Part shown: piece by piece, positions 23,680-32,206 of the stretch
How positions within the stretch are numbered: position 1 is the first letter of the stretch
How the letters are laid out: every line of letters starts with the position of its first letter
Assembly: GCA_019455285.1 (NCBI GenBank)
Contig: JACFMS010000010.1
Coordinates: 89,498-121,778 of the forward strand
Direction: 5' to 3'
Source of the DNA: Sphingomonadales bacterium
GTDB taxonomy: Bacteria; Pseudomonadota; Alphaproteobacteria; Sphingomonadales; Govanellaceae
DNA: 32,281 nucleotides
Program-made: the position numbers and the translations under genes
Notes under the pieces: model-generated
The model's database searches: none
Told to the model about the DNA's origin: nothing
Seen by the model: only the letters and a program-made list of their open reading frames with translations

Positions 23680-23855
23680 AATCTATTATTTTAGTACTAT
23701 TATCTAGAAAAATTAAATATTGTGGATATTTTCACTAGGTTATATTTTGCTGACGAGATTTGGGCAGTTTTCCGGACTACAAACCTATCTATAGATGGAA
23801 TAATATCTAAGATATTGAAATATCGTAGAATATACTATAAAATAACATTATATTA
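23680..23855. promoter_or_regulatory. AT-rich region with clustered dyads upstream of the Lrp gene
   Basis: Base composition drops sharply to AT-rich compared with both sides. Dyads seen: ATCTATAGAT (23787-23796), AATATC-TAA-GATATT (23802-23816) and GATATT-GA-AATATC (23811-23824). Lrp/AsnC proteins bind degenerate AT-rich dyads and usually regulate themselves, so this is a reasonable promoter/operator for the next gene, but no exact consensus or -35/-10 pair is asserted. Confidence 0.4.
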
Positions 23856-23924
23856 TTGGAATTAGGCCTCACCGCCGCCGCTTTCGGCCGCCGAGTCGCA
23901 GCAAAAGGGATTATCACTAGTCTA

Positions 23925-24371
23925 ATGGAGATTGATGATTATGATCGCCGGATCATAAAGGTCCTCGCCGCCGAGGGGCGCATCAGCAACCTCGATCTGG
24001 CCGAGCGCATCGGCTTATCCCCCACCCCCACCGCCCGGCGGGTCAAACGGCTGGAAGACGCCGGCATCATTCGCGGCTACTCGGCGGTTATCGATACGGC
24101 GAAGCTAGGCCAGGGATTTATCGTCATGGTGGCGGTACATTTCGACAATCACAATGCCGACATCTTCGAGGAATTCATCCGTCGCATCCGGCTGCGCCCG
24201 GAAGTGCTGGAAGCTTATATGATCACCGGTATTTATGAATGCATCTTGAGGGTCGCCACCCGGGATTTGCAGGATTACAGCGATTTTCAACGTCAGCATC
24301 TCCTCTCGATACCGCATGTCATCCGCGTCGACTCGATGTTCGTTCTGCAGAAAGTTAAGCCTGAAGTGTGA
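23925..24371 (+). CDS. Lrp/AsnC-family transcriptional regulator
   Basis: 148 residues from the ATG at 23925, the usual length of the family. The frame is open further upstream to a TTG at 23856, but family N-termini begin near DYDRRIIKVLAAEGR, so I take the ATG; its ribosome-binding site is poor. The N-terminal winged helix-turn-helix is seen in LDLAERIGLSPTPTARRVKRLEDAGIIRGY, followed by an alpha/beta RAM ligand domain (EAYMITGIYECILRV) that normally binds an amino acid or related small molecule. It stands alone between an AT-rich upstream region and a 574-bp gap. Targets are unknown; the TonB receptor at 21000 and the lost ureohydrolase are candidates by position only. Confidence 0.9.
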   Translation: MEIDDYDRRIIKVLAAEGRISNLDLAERIGLSPTPTARRVKRLEDAGIIRGYSAVIDTAKLGQGFIVMVAVHFDNHNADIFEEFIRRIRLRPEVLEAYMITGIYECILRVATRDLQDYSDFQRQHLLSIPHVIRVDSMFVLQKVKPEV

Positions 24372-24945
24372 GCTTGAGACTTTCCGACGGCACGATCTAT
24401 GTGATCAACCGACCTGCCGTGGAGATCATGACCGGCGTCAATCCATCAACCTGATCCTTATTTGCGGACTGTCGGTATAATTTCGCCGACGGTTCCATAT
24501 GGACTAGTCTGTCGGCATGCAGCCCTCGATGATCCGCAAATCAGTGCCTGAGGAGCCGAGGTTTGGTCCTTCGTATAGTCGTTTCTCGCGACATTGAGGC
24601 GACAGTGAAATCCTCGGGGGTGAACTTGATTGGATGTGCATACAGCGCAATAGCCCCATGTGTAGGCCCATCATCACAGATACACATAATGATGCGCAAA
24701 ACCCCCTGCGATATGAGATTGATCCCTGCGTTAGCGCATGCACAGGCGTATCGAATATGCATTCAGCGCCCACAGGGTATCACATCATATATGTCACGCT
24801 TATTCCAAGAATCTCTGGAAGCCTAAAAGATTGATCGAGCGCCCCGGGTTGCAATATATGGCCATTGCGCCTATCAATCATAGGATCACCCGCTCGCAGT
24901 GGGATATTACATATCCTACAACCATTATAGATAAGGAGAAGTATA
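24372..24945. other. 574-bp stretch without a supportable gene
   Basis: Several short frames exist on both strands, none with a good ribosome-binding site or a family I recognise. A minus-strand frame at about 24541-24762 has coding-like residues (ALYAHPIKFTPEDFTVASMS) but no partner or start, so it may be an old gene remnant. The last part (24890-24945) must hold the promoter and the AAGGAG ribosome-binding site of the methyltransferase. No hairpin or repeat stands out. Confidence 0.4.
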
Positions 24946-25884
24946 TTGTCTGAACAGATCGCACGCATTAATGAAAGCAAAGCAGTTTTTGACGACATAT
25001 ATGTGATGAGCGATCCTCGCTCTTATTTTTCTGTACTAGGGTCTCTCGATTATATGATCCCCGATGTGGCGGAACCGGTTATTCGCCAGATTCTCGCGGC
25101 AAGAGCGGCAAGATATGGTGATGACGCCACAGTGCTCGACGTGGGCTGCTCCTACGGCATAAACGCCGCCGTGCATCGCTTTCCGGTCAATTTCGCAAGT
25201 CTGCGCCAACGCTACGCGCGGCGCGAAATTATGGAGCTAGATACGGAAGAACTGGCGCAACTCGATCGCAACTTCTACGCGAGCTGGCCAGACATCGGAT
25301 CGGCCCGTTTCATCGGCCTGGATATTTCCGAGGCGGCGATCCGATATGCGAACGCCGTTGGCCTTCATGTGGATGGCGTGGCGGCAGATCTTGAGACCAG
25401 CGAGCTATTGGAGAAGGATGCTGCCGTGGTTGCGCCAGCCAGTCTGATATTGTCCACAGGCGCGGTCGGTTATGTGACAGACCGAACATATAGTAAGTTG
25501 CTTGATGCACTGGCCACGACGCCATGGGTGGTCTCGTTCGTACTGCGTATGTTTCCCTACGACGGTTTCATTGCTGCGTTTGCTGAACGGGGCATGGTGA
25601 CCGAGAAATTGTTGGGTGCGACCTTTATTCAGCGCCGTTTCCGCGATGAGCAAGAGTTCGAGCAGAGCATGTCGGTGCTTGCTTCTCGCGGTATCGAGAC
25701 GCAGGGCTTTGAGGCCGATGGCCTGTTCCAGGCCGAGCTCTTCTTATCGCGTCCCGAAGCTGACGCCCGGGCCGCACCTCTGGAAGAGATCGTCACCGTG
25801 TCCAGCGGGCGCTTCAATTCATTCGGCGCGCGCTTTGTACAGCTCGAAGAACCGGAAGGCATACGAACCGTGATAGAGGCTTAA
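24946..25884 (+). CDS. Class I SAM-dependent methyltransferase-like protein
   Basis: 312 residues. The SAM-binding motif I is VLDVGCSYG (from residue 63), with the acidic end of strand 2 in FIGLDISEAAIRYAN and a following DGVAADLE, consistent with a Rossmann-type methyltransferase. The region RFPVNFASLRQRYARREIMELDTEELAQL between motif I and strand 2 is longer than usual and may form a lid. The start is TTG, supported by AAGGAG 7 nt upstream. It stands alone, with gaps of 574 and 350 bp on its two sides. I do not recognise the subfamily. The substrate could be a small molecule or lipid; the sequence gives no direct hint. Confidence 0.8.
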   Translation: MSEQIARINESKAVFDDIYVMSDPRSYFSVLGSLDYMIPDVAEPVIRQILAARAARYGDDATVLDVGCSYGINAAVHRFPVNFASLRQRYARREIMELDTEELAQLDRNFYASWPDIGSARFIGLDISEAAIRYANAVGLHVDGVAADLETSELLEKDAAVVAPASLILSTGAVGYVTDRTYSKLLDALATTPWVVSFVLRMFPYDGFIAAFAERGMVTEKLLGATFIQRRFRDEQEFEQSMSVLASRGIETQGFEADGLFQAELFLSRPEADARAAPLEEIVTVSSGRFNSFGARFVQLEEPEGIRTVIEA

Positions 25885-26234
25885 GGACGGTAGTTGGACG
25901 TGTGATCCAATGGTCCATTCAGTCAGAGCCATCGAACTGGATTACATGTCCAAAAGCTTCGATGGCGACTTTTATGCTCAACTATGGACTATATAACATC
26001 ACCTTAAATGAAACTGTAAGCCGCGCCAGGTCGCCTAAAGTGACGGGCCGGCAAGGAAATGCGCGCATCCTGGTTTTGGGGGCTTGATGGCAGCAATAGG
26101 ATAAGCCGCTCTTGCACGGACTTCGTGCACCTACATTCCATGGGCTGGGAAGAGAAGGCACGTTCTATGCCTTGAAGCCATGGAGTAAATATTATAATAC
26201 TATATATATTTAGCAAGGCCTTGGAGTAACGCCA
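25885..26234. other. 350-bp gap between methyltransferase and TetR genes
   Basis: No supportable gene. A 61-codon frame (25902-26087) lacks a ribosome-binding site and family resemblance. A small hairpin TGCACG-GACTT-CGTGCA lies at 26113-26129 without a T-run. The final 50 bp before the TetR start are AT-rich (TATAATACTATATATATTTA), a likely promoter area. Confidence 0.4.
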
Positions 26235-26846
26235 TTGTCAGTTTGGGACCGTCAGAGACAAGCACGCAAAAAAGAAATCCTCAAAGCTGCGGAGTATTTA
26301 TTTGGCGAGGTCGGCTATTCGCAGACCACCATTGAAGCCATCGCAGAACGAGCAGGAGTTGGGATAGCCACCGTATACAAGTACTTTGGCAACAAGGCGC
26401 GAATTGTTGATGAGCTTATTTTGCCGGACTTGGAAAAAGTAGCGGCAAATGTGAAAAAGATCATATCCAATCCACCCAAAGACCCCGGTCTGGCCATGGC
26501 CGAGCTCGTGGATAAATATAGACTTTTGAAGGATAACTGGTCCAATCGTAAGCTGCTGAGGGCGTTTTCCTTAACCGGGGTTTGTACCGAGGAAGTGCTC
26601 AACGCCGTTGTGGAAAAGACAGATACGCAAGCACAGACTCACATTCGAGACCTTTTGCTTGTATTGCGGGCCAAAGGCAGAATTAGAGCCAATATCGATA
26701 TCGATGATCTGGCCATGATTGTTTTTTCCGTGCTAAATCAACATTATTTCACGTTCATCACCCATGATGATATTCCCACGGAAAAAATATTCGCCGACAT
26801 GGCGCGCCGGATACGGCTGCTGTTCGAGCCTTGGAAAGAGCTGTAA
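26235..26846 (+). CDS. TetR-family transcriptional regulator
   Basis: 203 residues, the normal size for TetR proteins. The N-terminal DNA-binding domain is clear: ILKAAEYLFGEVGYSQTTIEAIAERAGVGIATVYKYFGNKARIVDEL. The C-terminal part is a helical ligand/dimer domain with no recognisable subfamily. The start is TTG (SVWDRQRQ) with GGAG 8 nt upstream. It lies 146 bp before the TonB receptor on the same strand, with a perfect palindrome between them, so it is probably the local repressor of the receptor-amidase-lyase module. The inducer is unknown. Confidence 0.92.
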   Translation: MSVWDRQRQARKKEILKAAEYLFGEVGYSQTTIEAIAERAGVGIATVYKYFGNKARIVDELILPDLEKVAANVKKIISNPPKDPGLAMAELVDKYRLLKDNWSNRKLLRAFSLTGVCTEEVLNAVVEKTDTQAQTHIRDLLLVLRAKGRIRANIDIDDLAMIVFSVLNQHYFTFITHDDIPTEKIFADMARRIRLLFEPWKEL

Positions 26847-26874
26847 AATTTATTCTCTTGCTTAGTCCTCCGCA

Positions 26875-26910
26875 AAACCATATAGTGATTATACGATCAC
26901 TATATGGTTT
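26875..26910. promoter_or_regulatory. Perfect 15-bp-arm inverted repeat before the TonB receptor
   Basis: AAACCATATAGTGAT (26875-26889) and ATCACTATATGGTTT (26896-26910) are exact complements with a 6-nt centre. It is 28 bp past the TetR stop and 82 bp before the receptor ATG. There is no T-run after the stem, so an operator for the adjacent TetR protein is the better reading; a terminator for tetR is the alternative. Confidence 0.6.
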
Positions 26911-26992
26911 GTGATCAATTCACTTAAAATAACTGGCGCATTCTATGGGGTGCGCTGGCGGGGTTTTTTAGGAAAAAATCGGGAGGTTTTTC

Positions 26993-29209
26993 ATGTCTGG
27001 TCGTTTCTACGCGGGTCCGCGCAAGGCCCGTAAGGGGAGTGTTGCGCCAAATTACACCCTGGCTTTAATTGGCGGGATAGCCGCCGCTATGAGCCCCGCC
27101 AGCCATTCACTGGCCGCGGATTCCCTGGCGCTGGAAGAGATTATCGTCACCGCAGAGCGCAGAGAAGCCAGTCTGCAAAACGTGCCGATTGCCATTGCTG
27201 CTTTCACCGGTCAACAGTTGCAGAAATCGGGCCTGCAAACGACCATGGATTTACAAACGCGTACCCCCGGACTGGTGTTCTCCACCAATACCGCTCTGGG
27301 CCAGCCGTATATACGAGGCATCGGCACCGACATCATCAATGTCGGCACCGACCCCAGCATCGCGGTGCATATAGACGGCCACTACCAAACGCGGTCCACC
27401 GCCGCCGTGCAGGATTTTTTCGACGTCGAGCGGGTTGAGGTCGTAAAAGGCCCTCAGGGCACGCTTTATGGCCGCAACGCCAGCGGCGGCGCGATCAATA
27501 TTATAACCAACAGTCCGTCGAATGAGCTGGAAGCCGCCGGTGACATCAGCTACGGCAATTACGACAGAATAAGCGTCCATGGCATGGCCAACGTGCCCAT
27601 CCTGGATGATAAAGTCGCCTTGCGGGTAGCCGGATTTCGCACCAACCGCGACGGTTTTTCCTATGATGTGTTGCGCAATACCGATGTCGATGATGATGAT
27701 ATTTGGGCGGTGCGCGGCAAGCTCCGACTAGATCTTACCGAAACGGTTACGTTGACGCTCGGCGCTGATCATTCGGAAGTGCGCGGCGCGCGAAACGGCG
27801 CGCCTACGGTGGACCCGAATTCTCCCGCGCCGGCGCGCGACCTGTTTGGCGCCGCGGTCAACACGGACCCGCGCATCGTCCAGTACAATAATGATTTCTA
27901 TACCCATATAGACCATACCAATCTCAGCGCTCATCTGGAGTGGGATTTGGGGAGCGTTCTCCTGAAATCCATCACCGGCTACACCGATGCGAAAAACAAA
28001 ATAGAGCTTGATATCGACGCCACGGAAATCGACTTCGCGTGGGATAATGAAAATGAGGACATCAACGCCTTCACGCAAGAGCTGCAACTGTCGTCCAAAT
28101 CCGACGGCAAGCTGGAGTGGATTTTTGGCGCTTTCTACCTGCATGAAAAGGCAAAGCAACGATTCCATGTTTTCATCTCCCCCCTTGCGGCGGATTTGGA
28201 TTATCCGGTGGAGAATCGGGTGGATGCCTACGCTTTGTTCGGCCAGGCGTCATACCGCGTCACTGAGAATCTTCGTCTGACTGCCGGTCTGCGCTACAGC
28301 TATGAAAAGAAAAAGGGAGAGTTTCTCTACATCGTCACCGATCCGTTCGGTCTCTTGACCGGCGTACCGGGCGGCGGGGTATTCGTCTCTCAGTCCTCGC
28401 CCAAGGAAAGCTGGAAGGCGTGGACGCCTAAATTCGGCATCGACTACTTCATCAATGACGATGTGATGCTTTACGTCTCCGCCACCCGCGGCTTCAAGAG
28501 CGGCGGCTTCAACCTTCTGGGCAGCGGTGAAGAGTTCGATCCCGAATATATTTGGAGTTATGAAGGCGGCCTCAAATCCATGCTGTTTGACAAGCGCCTC
28601 AAGCTTAATCTGGCCGCTTTCTATTATGATTACACCAACCTCCAGGTCAACCGCTTCAACCCGGCAACCGGCGGCGCCACCACTTCCGTCACCAATGCGG
28701 CATCGGCTGAGGTCAAGGGAATAGAGGCCGAAGTACTGGCCCTCATCTCGGAAGGGCTGGAACTCGATATGTCAGTAGCGGTACTTGATGCCGAATATAA
28801 AACCTTCTTTACCGCCAACCCTGACGCCCCTGACCCCTTCACTGATCAGGACTTGTCGGGCAATACCCTGCCGCGTTCGCCAAAATTCTCCTTGGGCGCC
28901 GGTCTGCAATATACCCATGATCTGGCCAACTATGGCCGCCTTACCTTGCGCGGCGAAGCCAGGTATCAGTCGCATATCTGGTTCGATCAGTTCAACGCCG
29001 AGCATGTGGAAGAAGACAACTACACGCTGCTGAACGCGTTTCTCACTTTCGAGAGCCAGGATGATCGGTGGCGGGCCCAGATCTACGGCCGTAATTTGAC
29101 CGATAAGCTTTATCGCCAGAACGTCATTCGCGCCACATCGATTATCGGCACGCTGGATTTGTGGGCGGCCCCGCGCACCTATGGCATCGAGGTCGGCTTT
29201 AGGTATTGA
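26993..29209 (+). CDS. TonB-dependent outer-membrane receptor (fourth)
   Basis: 738 residues with a signal sequence (to ASHSLAAD), a TonB-box-like LEEIIVTAERR, a plug with RVEVVKGPQGTLYGRNASGG, and a barrel ending in EVGFRY. GGGAGG lies 6 nt before the ATG. It is the first structural gene of a plus-strand module with amidase and PLP enzyme, downstream of TetR and its presumed operator. The receptor likely imports the compound those two enzymes process. The ligand is unknown. Confidence 0.95.
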   Translation: MSGRFYAGPRKARKGSVAPNYTLALIGGIAAAMSPASHSLAADSLALEEIIVTAERREASLQNVPIAIAAFTGQQLQKSGLQTTMDLQTRTPGLVFSTNTALGQPYIRGIGTDIINVGTDPSIAVHIDGHYQTRSTAAVQDFFDVERVEVVKGPQGTLYGRNASGGAINIITNSPSNELEAAGDISYGNYDRISVHGMANVPILDDKVALRVAGFRTNRDGFSYDVLRNTDVDDDDIWAVRGKLRLDLTETVTLTLGADHSEVRGARNGAPTVDPNSPAPARDLFGAAVNTDPRIVQYNNDFYTHIDHTNLSAHLEWDLGSVLLKSITGYTDAKNKIELDIDATEIDFAWDNENEDINAFTQELQLSSKSDGKLEWIFGAFYLHEKAKQRFHVFISPLAADLDYPVENRVDAYALFGQASYRVTENLRLTAGLRYSYEKKKGEFLYIVTDPFGLLTGVPGGGVFVSQSSPKESWKAWTPKFGIDYFINDDVMLYVSATRGFKSGGFNLLGSGEEFDPEYIWSYEGGLKSMLFDKRLKLNLAAFYYDYTNLQVNRFNPATGGATTSVTNAASAEVKGIEAEVLALISEGLELDMSVAVLDAEYKTFFTANPDAPDPFTDQDLSGNTLPRSPKFSLGAGLQYTHDLANYGRLTLRGEARYQSHIWFDQFNAEHVEEDNYTLLNAFLTFESQDDRWRAQIYGRNLTDKLYRQNVIRATSIIGTLDLWAAPRTYGIEVGFRY

Positions 29210-29225
29210 CCAGAACAGTTATGTT

Positions 29226-29313
29226 GTCATTGCGAGGAGAGAAGTGACGAAGCAATCCAGAAAATAGCCGAGACAAGAAAAATATTGATTGCTTCGCTTA
29301 CGCTCGCAACGAC
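29226..29313. repeat. REP-like extragenic inverted repeat
   Basis: An imperfect palindrome: GTCATTGCGAGGAGAGAAG... to ...AGCAATC (29226-29257) and GATTGCTTCGC... to ...CGCTCGCAACGAC (29287-29313). The GTCATTGCGAGG / GAAGCAATCC form is a dispersed extragenic repeat I recognise from many bacterial genomes. It lies between the receptor and the amidase genes. It might act as an mRNA-stability or partial termination element. Confidence 0.7.
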
Positions 29314-29357
29314 GATAGGGGCCAATTTATGGCGCACGACTTCATAAGGATATAGCA

Positions 29358-30812
29358 ATGAAAATATCGGAATACGCCAAATACGACGGTCTCGGCCTGG
29401 TCGAGCTGGTCAAGGCGCGGCAGGTAAGCCCGCGCGAACTTGCCGAGACGTCGCTTGCCGCTATTGACAAACTTAATGGCGAGATCAACGCGGTGATCGG
29501 TAAGACTCCTGAGGAAATGGAGCGTACCTTGGGCCAAGGGCCATCCAGCGGAAGCTTTGAAGGCGTACCTTTTCTGATCAAGGATATCGGCGCGCATTAC
29601 GCCAATGTTCCCATGGAATGCGCCAGCAGGCTGTTTTCCGGCTATGCGTCTCCCCATGACAGCGAACTTGCCGCCAGATTCAAAAAATCCGGTTTGGTGT
29701 TGGTGGGGCGAAGCAATGCCCCGGAGTTCGGCGCCAGCATTTCCACGGAGCCCGTCAAAAATGGCCCCACGCGAAATCCCTGGAACCTCAAGCATATTGC
29801 CGGCGGCTCCAGCGGCGGGGCTGCCGCGGCGGTGGCGTCCGGCATGGTGCCGGTTGCCCATGCCAATGACGGCGGCGGCTCGATCCGCGTTCCTGCCTCT
29901 TGCTGCGGCGTTTTCGGCCTGAAACCCACCCGAGGCAGACAAACCTGGGGGCCTGATAACGATGAGTTCATGTTCGGCTTCGGATGTGAGCTTATCGTCA
30001 GCCGTTCGGTTCGTGACAGCGCCGCCATGCTGGATGCAACCGCGGGTCCGGATGTTGGCGAACGGCATATGCTACCTAAGCCGTCATTGTCTTTCTTGGA
30101 GGCTTCAAAGAGAGATCCGAAAAAATTGAGGATCGCCTTCTCTACGTCCTCGCCCCCCGGCGCGCCGGCGCTTCATGAAGATTGCAAACGTGCTATACTG
30201 AAAACAGCCAAATTGTGCGAAGACTTAGGGCATGAAGTTTTTGAAGCGGCGCCGGATATAACGCAGGAAGAATCATGCGCCGTATGGCGTGATGCCGCCG
30301 CCCCCTTCTTAGCTGCAGTAGTAAGAGAGTTTTGCCAGGCCACAGGGCGCAAGGTTGCCAAGGATAATTTTGAGGCCACCAGCCGAGCATTATATGAATA
30401 TGGCCTTCAGATGCGTGCGGTCGATCTGGTTGACGTATTGAATTTGATCAATGCGGTTAGCCGCAAGCTTGGAAAATTCTTTCAAAGCTATGATCTCTGG
30501 CTTACCTCCGTCATGACATCGCCACCGCCCAGGCTCGGCGTCCTCAACGCCAACGAAGAGGGATTGAGCGCCGATGGCTGGATCAAGAAAATCATGGATG
30601 TGGCGGCATTTTGCCCGATATTCAATATTTCCGGCCAGCCCGCCATGTCCGTACCCTTACACTGGACCGAAGACGGGCTTCCGGTAGGTGTCCAGTTCGC
30701 CGCCAGATTTGCCGAGGAGGAGACGCTCTTTGCTCTGGCAGGGCAATTGGAGCGAGCGCAACCCTGGATCAACCGCGTGCCGCCCCTCAGCGCGCTTTCT
30801 ACAGATAAATGA
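29358..30812 (+). CDS. Amidase-signature-family amidohydrolase
   Basis: 484 residues, the usual length. The amidase-signature Ser-cisSer-Lys triad is visible: Lys75 (FLIKDIGAH), Ser151 in the GGSSGG stretch, and nucleophile Ser175 (GGGSIRVPAS); the 76- and 24-residue spacings match the family (75 and 24 in fatty-acid amide hydrolase). It hydrolyses an amide to an acid and an amine or ammonia, and is probably cytoplasmic as no signal peptide is seen. AAGGA lies 7 nt before the ATG. It lies 148 bp after the TonB receptor, across the REP-like repeat, and 42 bp before the PLP enzyme. Substrate specificity cannot be told within this family. It is not a GatA subunit by context, since no gatB or gatC is present. 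Confidence 0.93.
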   Translation: MKISEYAKYDGLGLVELVKARQVSPRELAETSLAAIDKLNGEINAVIGKTPEEMERTLGQGPSSGSFEGVPFLIKDIGAHYANVPMECASRLFSGYASPHDSELAARFKKSGLVLVGRSNAPEFGASISTEPVKNGPTRNPWNLKHIAGGSSGGAAAAVASGMVPVAHANDGGGSIRVPASCCGVFGLKPTRGRQTWGPDNDEFMFGFGCELIVSRSVRDSAAMLDATAGPDVGERHMLPKPSLSFLEASKRDPKKLRIAFSTSSPPGAPALHEDCKRAILKTAKLCEDLGHEVFEAAPDITQEESCAVWRDAAAPFLAAVVREFCQATGRKVAKDNFEATSRALYEYGLQMRAVDLVDVLNLINAVSRKLGKFFQSYDLWLTSVMTSPPPRLGVLNANEEGLSADGWIKKIMDVAAFCPIFNISGQPAMSVPLHWTEDGLPVGVQFAARFAEEETLFALAGQLERAQPWINRVPPLSALSTDK

Positions 30813-30854
30813 AAAGTGATCCGCAGTTCTACTTACATATCATAGGATATCACC

Positions 30855-32135
30855 ATGGCTAATTTGTTGAGCGATACGTTCAAGTCTGACTATGTGCTGC
30901 CTAAGGTCGGCTGCTCACGGGAAAGCATAGACAAGAAATTGAAAGAAATTCTGGCAAAAGACCCTGAAGAGAAATTCGCCGCCATGGCTACGTACTGCCA
31001 TAAGGGGTCGCAGGATGTTCAGGACGTGCTTCTCCAGGCATTCAGCAAGGTATTTCAAAAAAATAATCTCATCACGGTAATGATGCCGGGCCAGAAGCAG
31101 ATTGAAGAAGAGCTGCTATCAATGTGCGCCAATCTGCTCTCGGGCGGAGTTGAAGGTGTTGTGGCCAATATATCCAGCGGCGGAACCGAGAGTATATTCA
31201 GCGGCGTTCATGCGGCGCGGGAATGGGCCAGGGAGAAGAAGCCGCACATTATCGAGCCGGAGTTTATCGCGCCTTATTCGGGTCATGCCACCCTCAACAA
31301 AGCGGGGCATTATCTCGGCATTAAAATTAAGCGCGTGCCGGTTGGAAAGGACTTTCGAGGCGACATTGCGGCGATCAGAAAGGCGATCGGACCCAATACC
31401 ATCGGCCTCTATGCCTCCGCGCCCAATTGGCCATATGGTACTTATGATCCAATTAGGGAATTCGGTCAGCTTGCGCTCGAACATGATCTCTGGCTGCATG
31501 TGGATGCTTGCGTCGGCGGATTCATTGCTCCCTTTGCAAAGAAACTTGGCTATAAAATTCCGGATTGGGATTTTTCCGTTCCCGGTGTCATGTCAATTTC
31601 CGCCGACTTGCATAAGCACGCGTACGCCATGAAACCAGCGTCAGTCATTGCCTGGCGCAGCATTGACTTGCTTAAATATCATTACGTCCGGGTCACGGAG
31701 TGGCCCACGATGGAATATGCATCGCAAGGTTTCGTCGGTTCTCGTTCTTCCGGGCCCGTGGCGGCTGCCTGGGCGCTGCTGCATTTTCTTGGCGAGGACG
31801 GCTATCTCGAATTTACCAAAAGAACGATGGAGAATAAGCGCCGCCTCATCGAGGGTATCGAGAAAATTCCCGGCTTGAAGATTATCGATAATGAGCTGTC
31901 GATATTGTGTTATGTGTCGCAGGATGAGGCGTTGCCGATATTGGCCATTCTCGGCGGTATGACGGCTTTGGGCTGGCTTCATTTCGGAACCATGGAACCG
32001 CCGATGATCCAGCTGATCTTGGACCCTCGCGCTGATCAATTCATCGATGCTTACTTGAAGGATTTGGCGCAGATCGCCGCCCGGGTCCGGGCCGGCGAAA
32101 CCTTCGATGAAGGCGAATTAAGATACGCGAATTAG
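30855..32135 (+). CDS. PLP-dependent lyase, sphingosine-1-phosphate-lyase/group II decarboxylase-like
   Basis: 426 residues, a fold-type I PLP enzyme. Features: SSGGTESI (phosphate-binding region), HVDACVGGF with the Asp that contacts the pyridine nitrogen, and SISADLHKHAYA with the Schiff-base Lys254. The SISADxHK pattern and the absence of a long N-terminal decarboxylase extension resemble sphingosine-1-phosphate lyases and related bacterial amine/amino-acid lyases more than DOPA decarboxylases. AGGA lies 7 nt before the ATG. It follows the amidase by 42 bp, so the two are likely co-transcribed: the amidase may release an amino compound which this enzyme then cleaves or decarboxylates. No sphingosine kinase is in view, so the true substrate may not be a sphingoid phosphate. 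Confidence 0.88.
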   Translation: MANLLSDTFKSDYVLPKVGCSRESIDKKLKEILAKDPEEKFAAMATYCHKGSQDVQDVLLQAFSKVFQKNNLITVMMPGQKQIEEELLSMCANLLSGGVEGVVANISSGGTESIFSGVHAAREWAREKKPHIIEPEFIAPYSGHATLNKAGHYLGIKIKRVPVGKDFRGDIAAIRKAIGPNTIGLYASAPNWPYGTYDPIREFGQLALEHDLWLHVDACVGGFIAPFAKKLGYKIPDWDFSVPGVMSISADLHKHAYAMKPASVIAWRSIDLLKYHYVRVTEWPTMEYASQGFVGSRSSGPVAAAWALLHFLGEDGYLEFTKRTMENKRRLIEGIEKIPGLKIIDNELSILCYVSQDEALPILAILGGMTALGWLHFGTMEPPMIQLILDPRADQFIDAYLKDLAQIAARVRAGETFDEGELRYAN

Positions 32136-32158
32136 CCGCTTCTCTTAACCAAACTAAG

Positions 32159-32206
32159 AAAAAACCGTTCGACCCCCTCGACAGGCTCGGGGCGAACGGT
32201 TTTTTT
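32159..32206. terminator. Strong bidirectional intrinsic terminator
   Basis: ACCGTTCG (32164-32171) and CGAACGGT (32193-32200) form the outer stem, with a second C4/G4 stem inside (32173-32176, 32189-32192). A run of A on the left and of seven T on the right (32200-32206) makes it a terminator in both directions. It lies 23 bp after the lyase stop. The core (TCGACAGGCTCGGGGCGAAC) resembles a dispersed hairpin often seen after genes in alphaproteobacteria. Confidence 0.85.

Noticed and set aside
23856-23924. TTG start for the Lrp/AsnC gene at 23856
   Set aside because: It would add 23 residues not seen at family N-termini; the ATG at 23925 gives the usual length.
25902-26087. 61-codon frame between methyltransferase and TetR
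   Set aside because: No ribosome-binding site, no recognisable family and low coding character.
29226-29313. Insertion-sequence end or attachment site
   Set aside because: No transposase or target duplication is visible; the sequence has the form of a known dispersed extragenic repeat.
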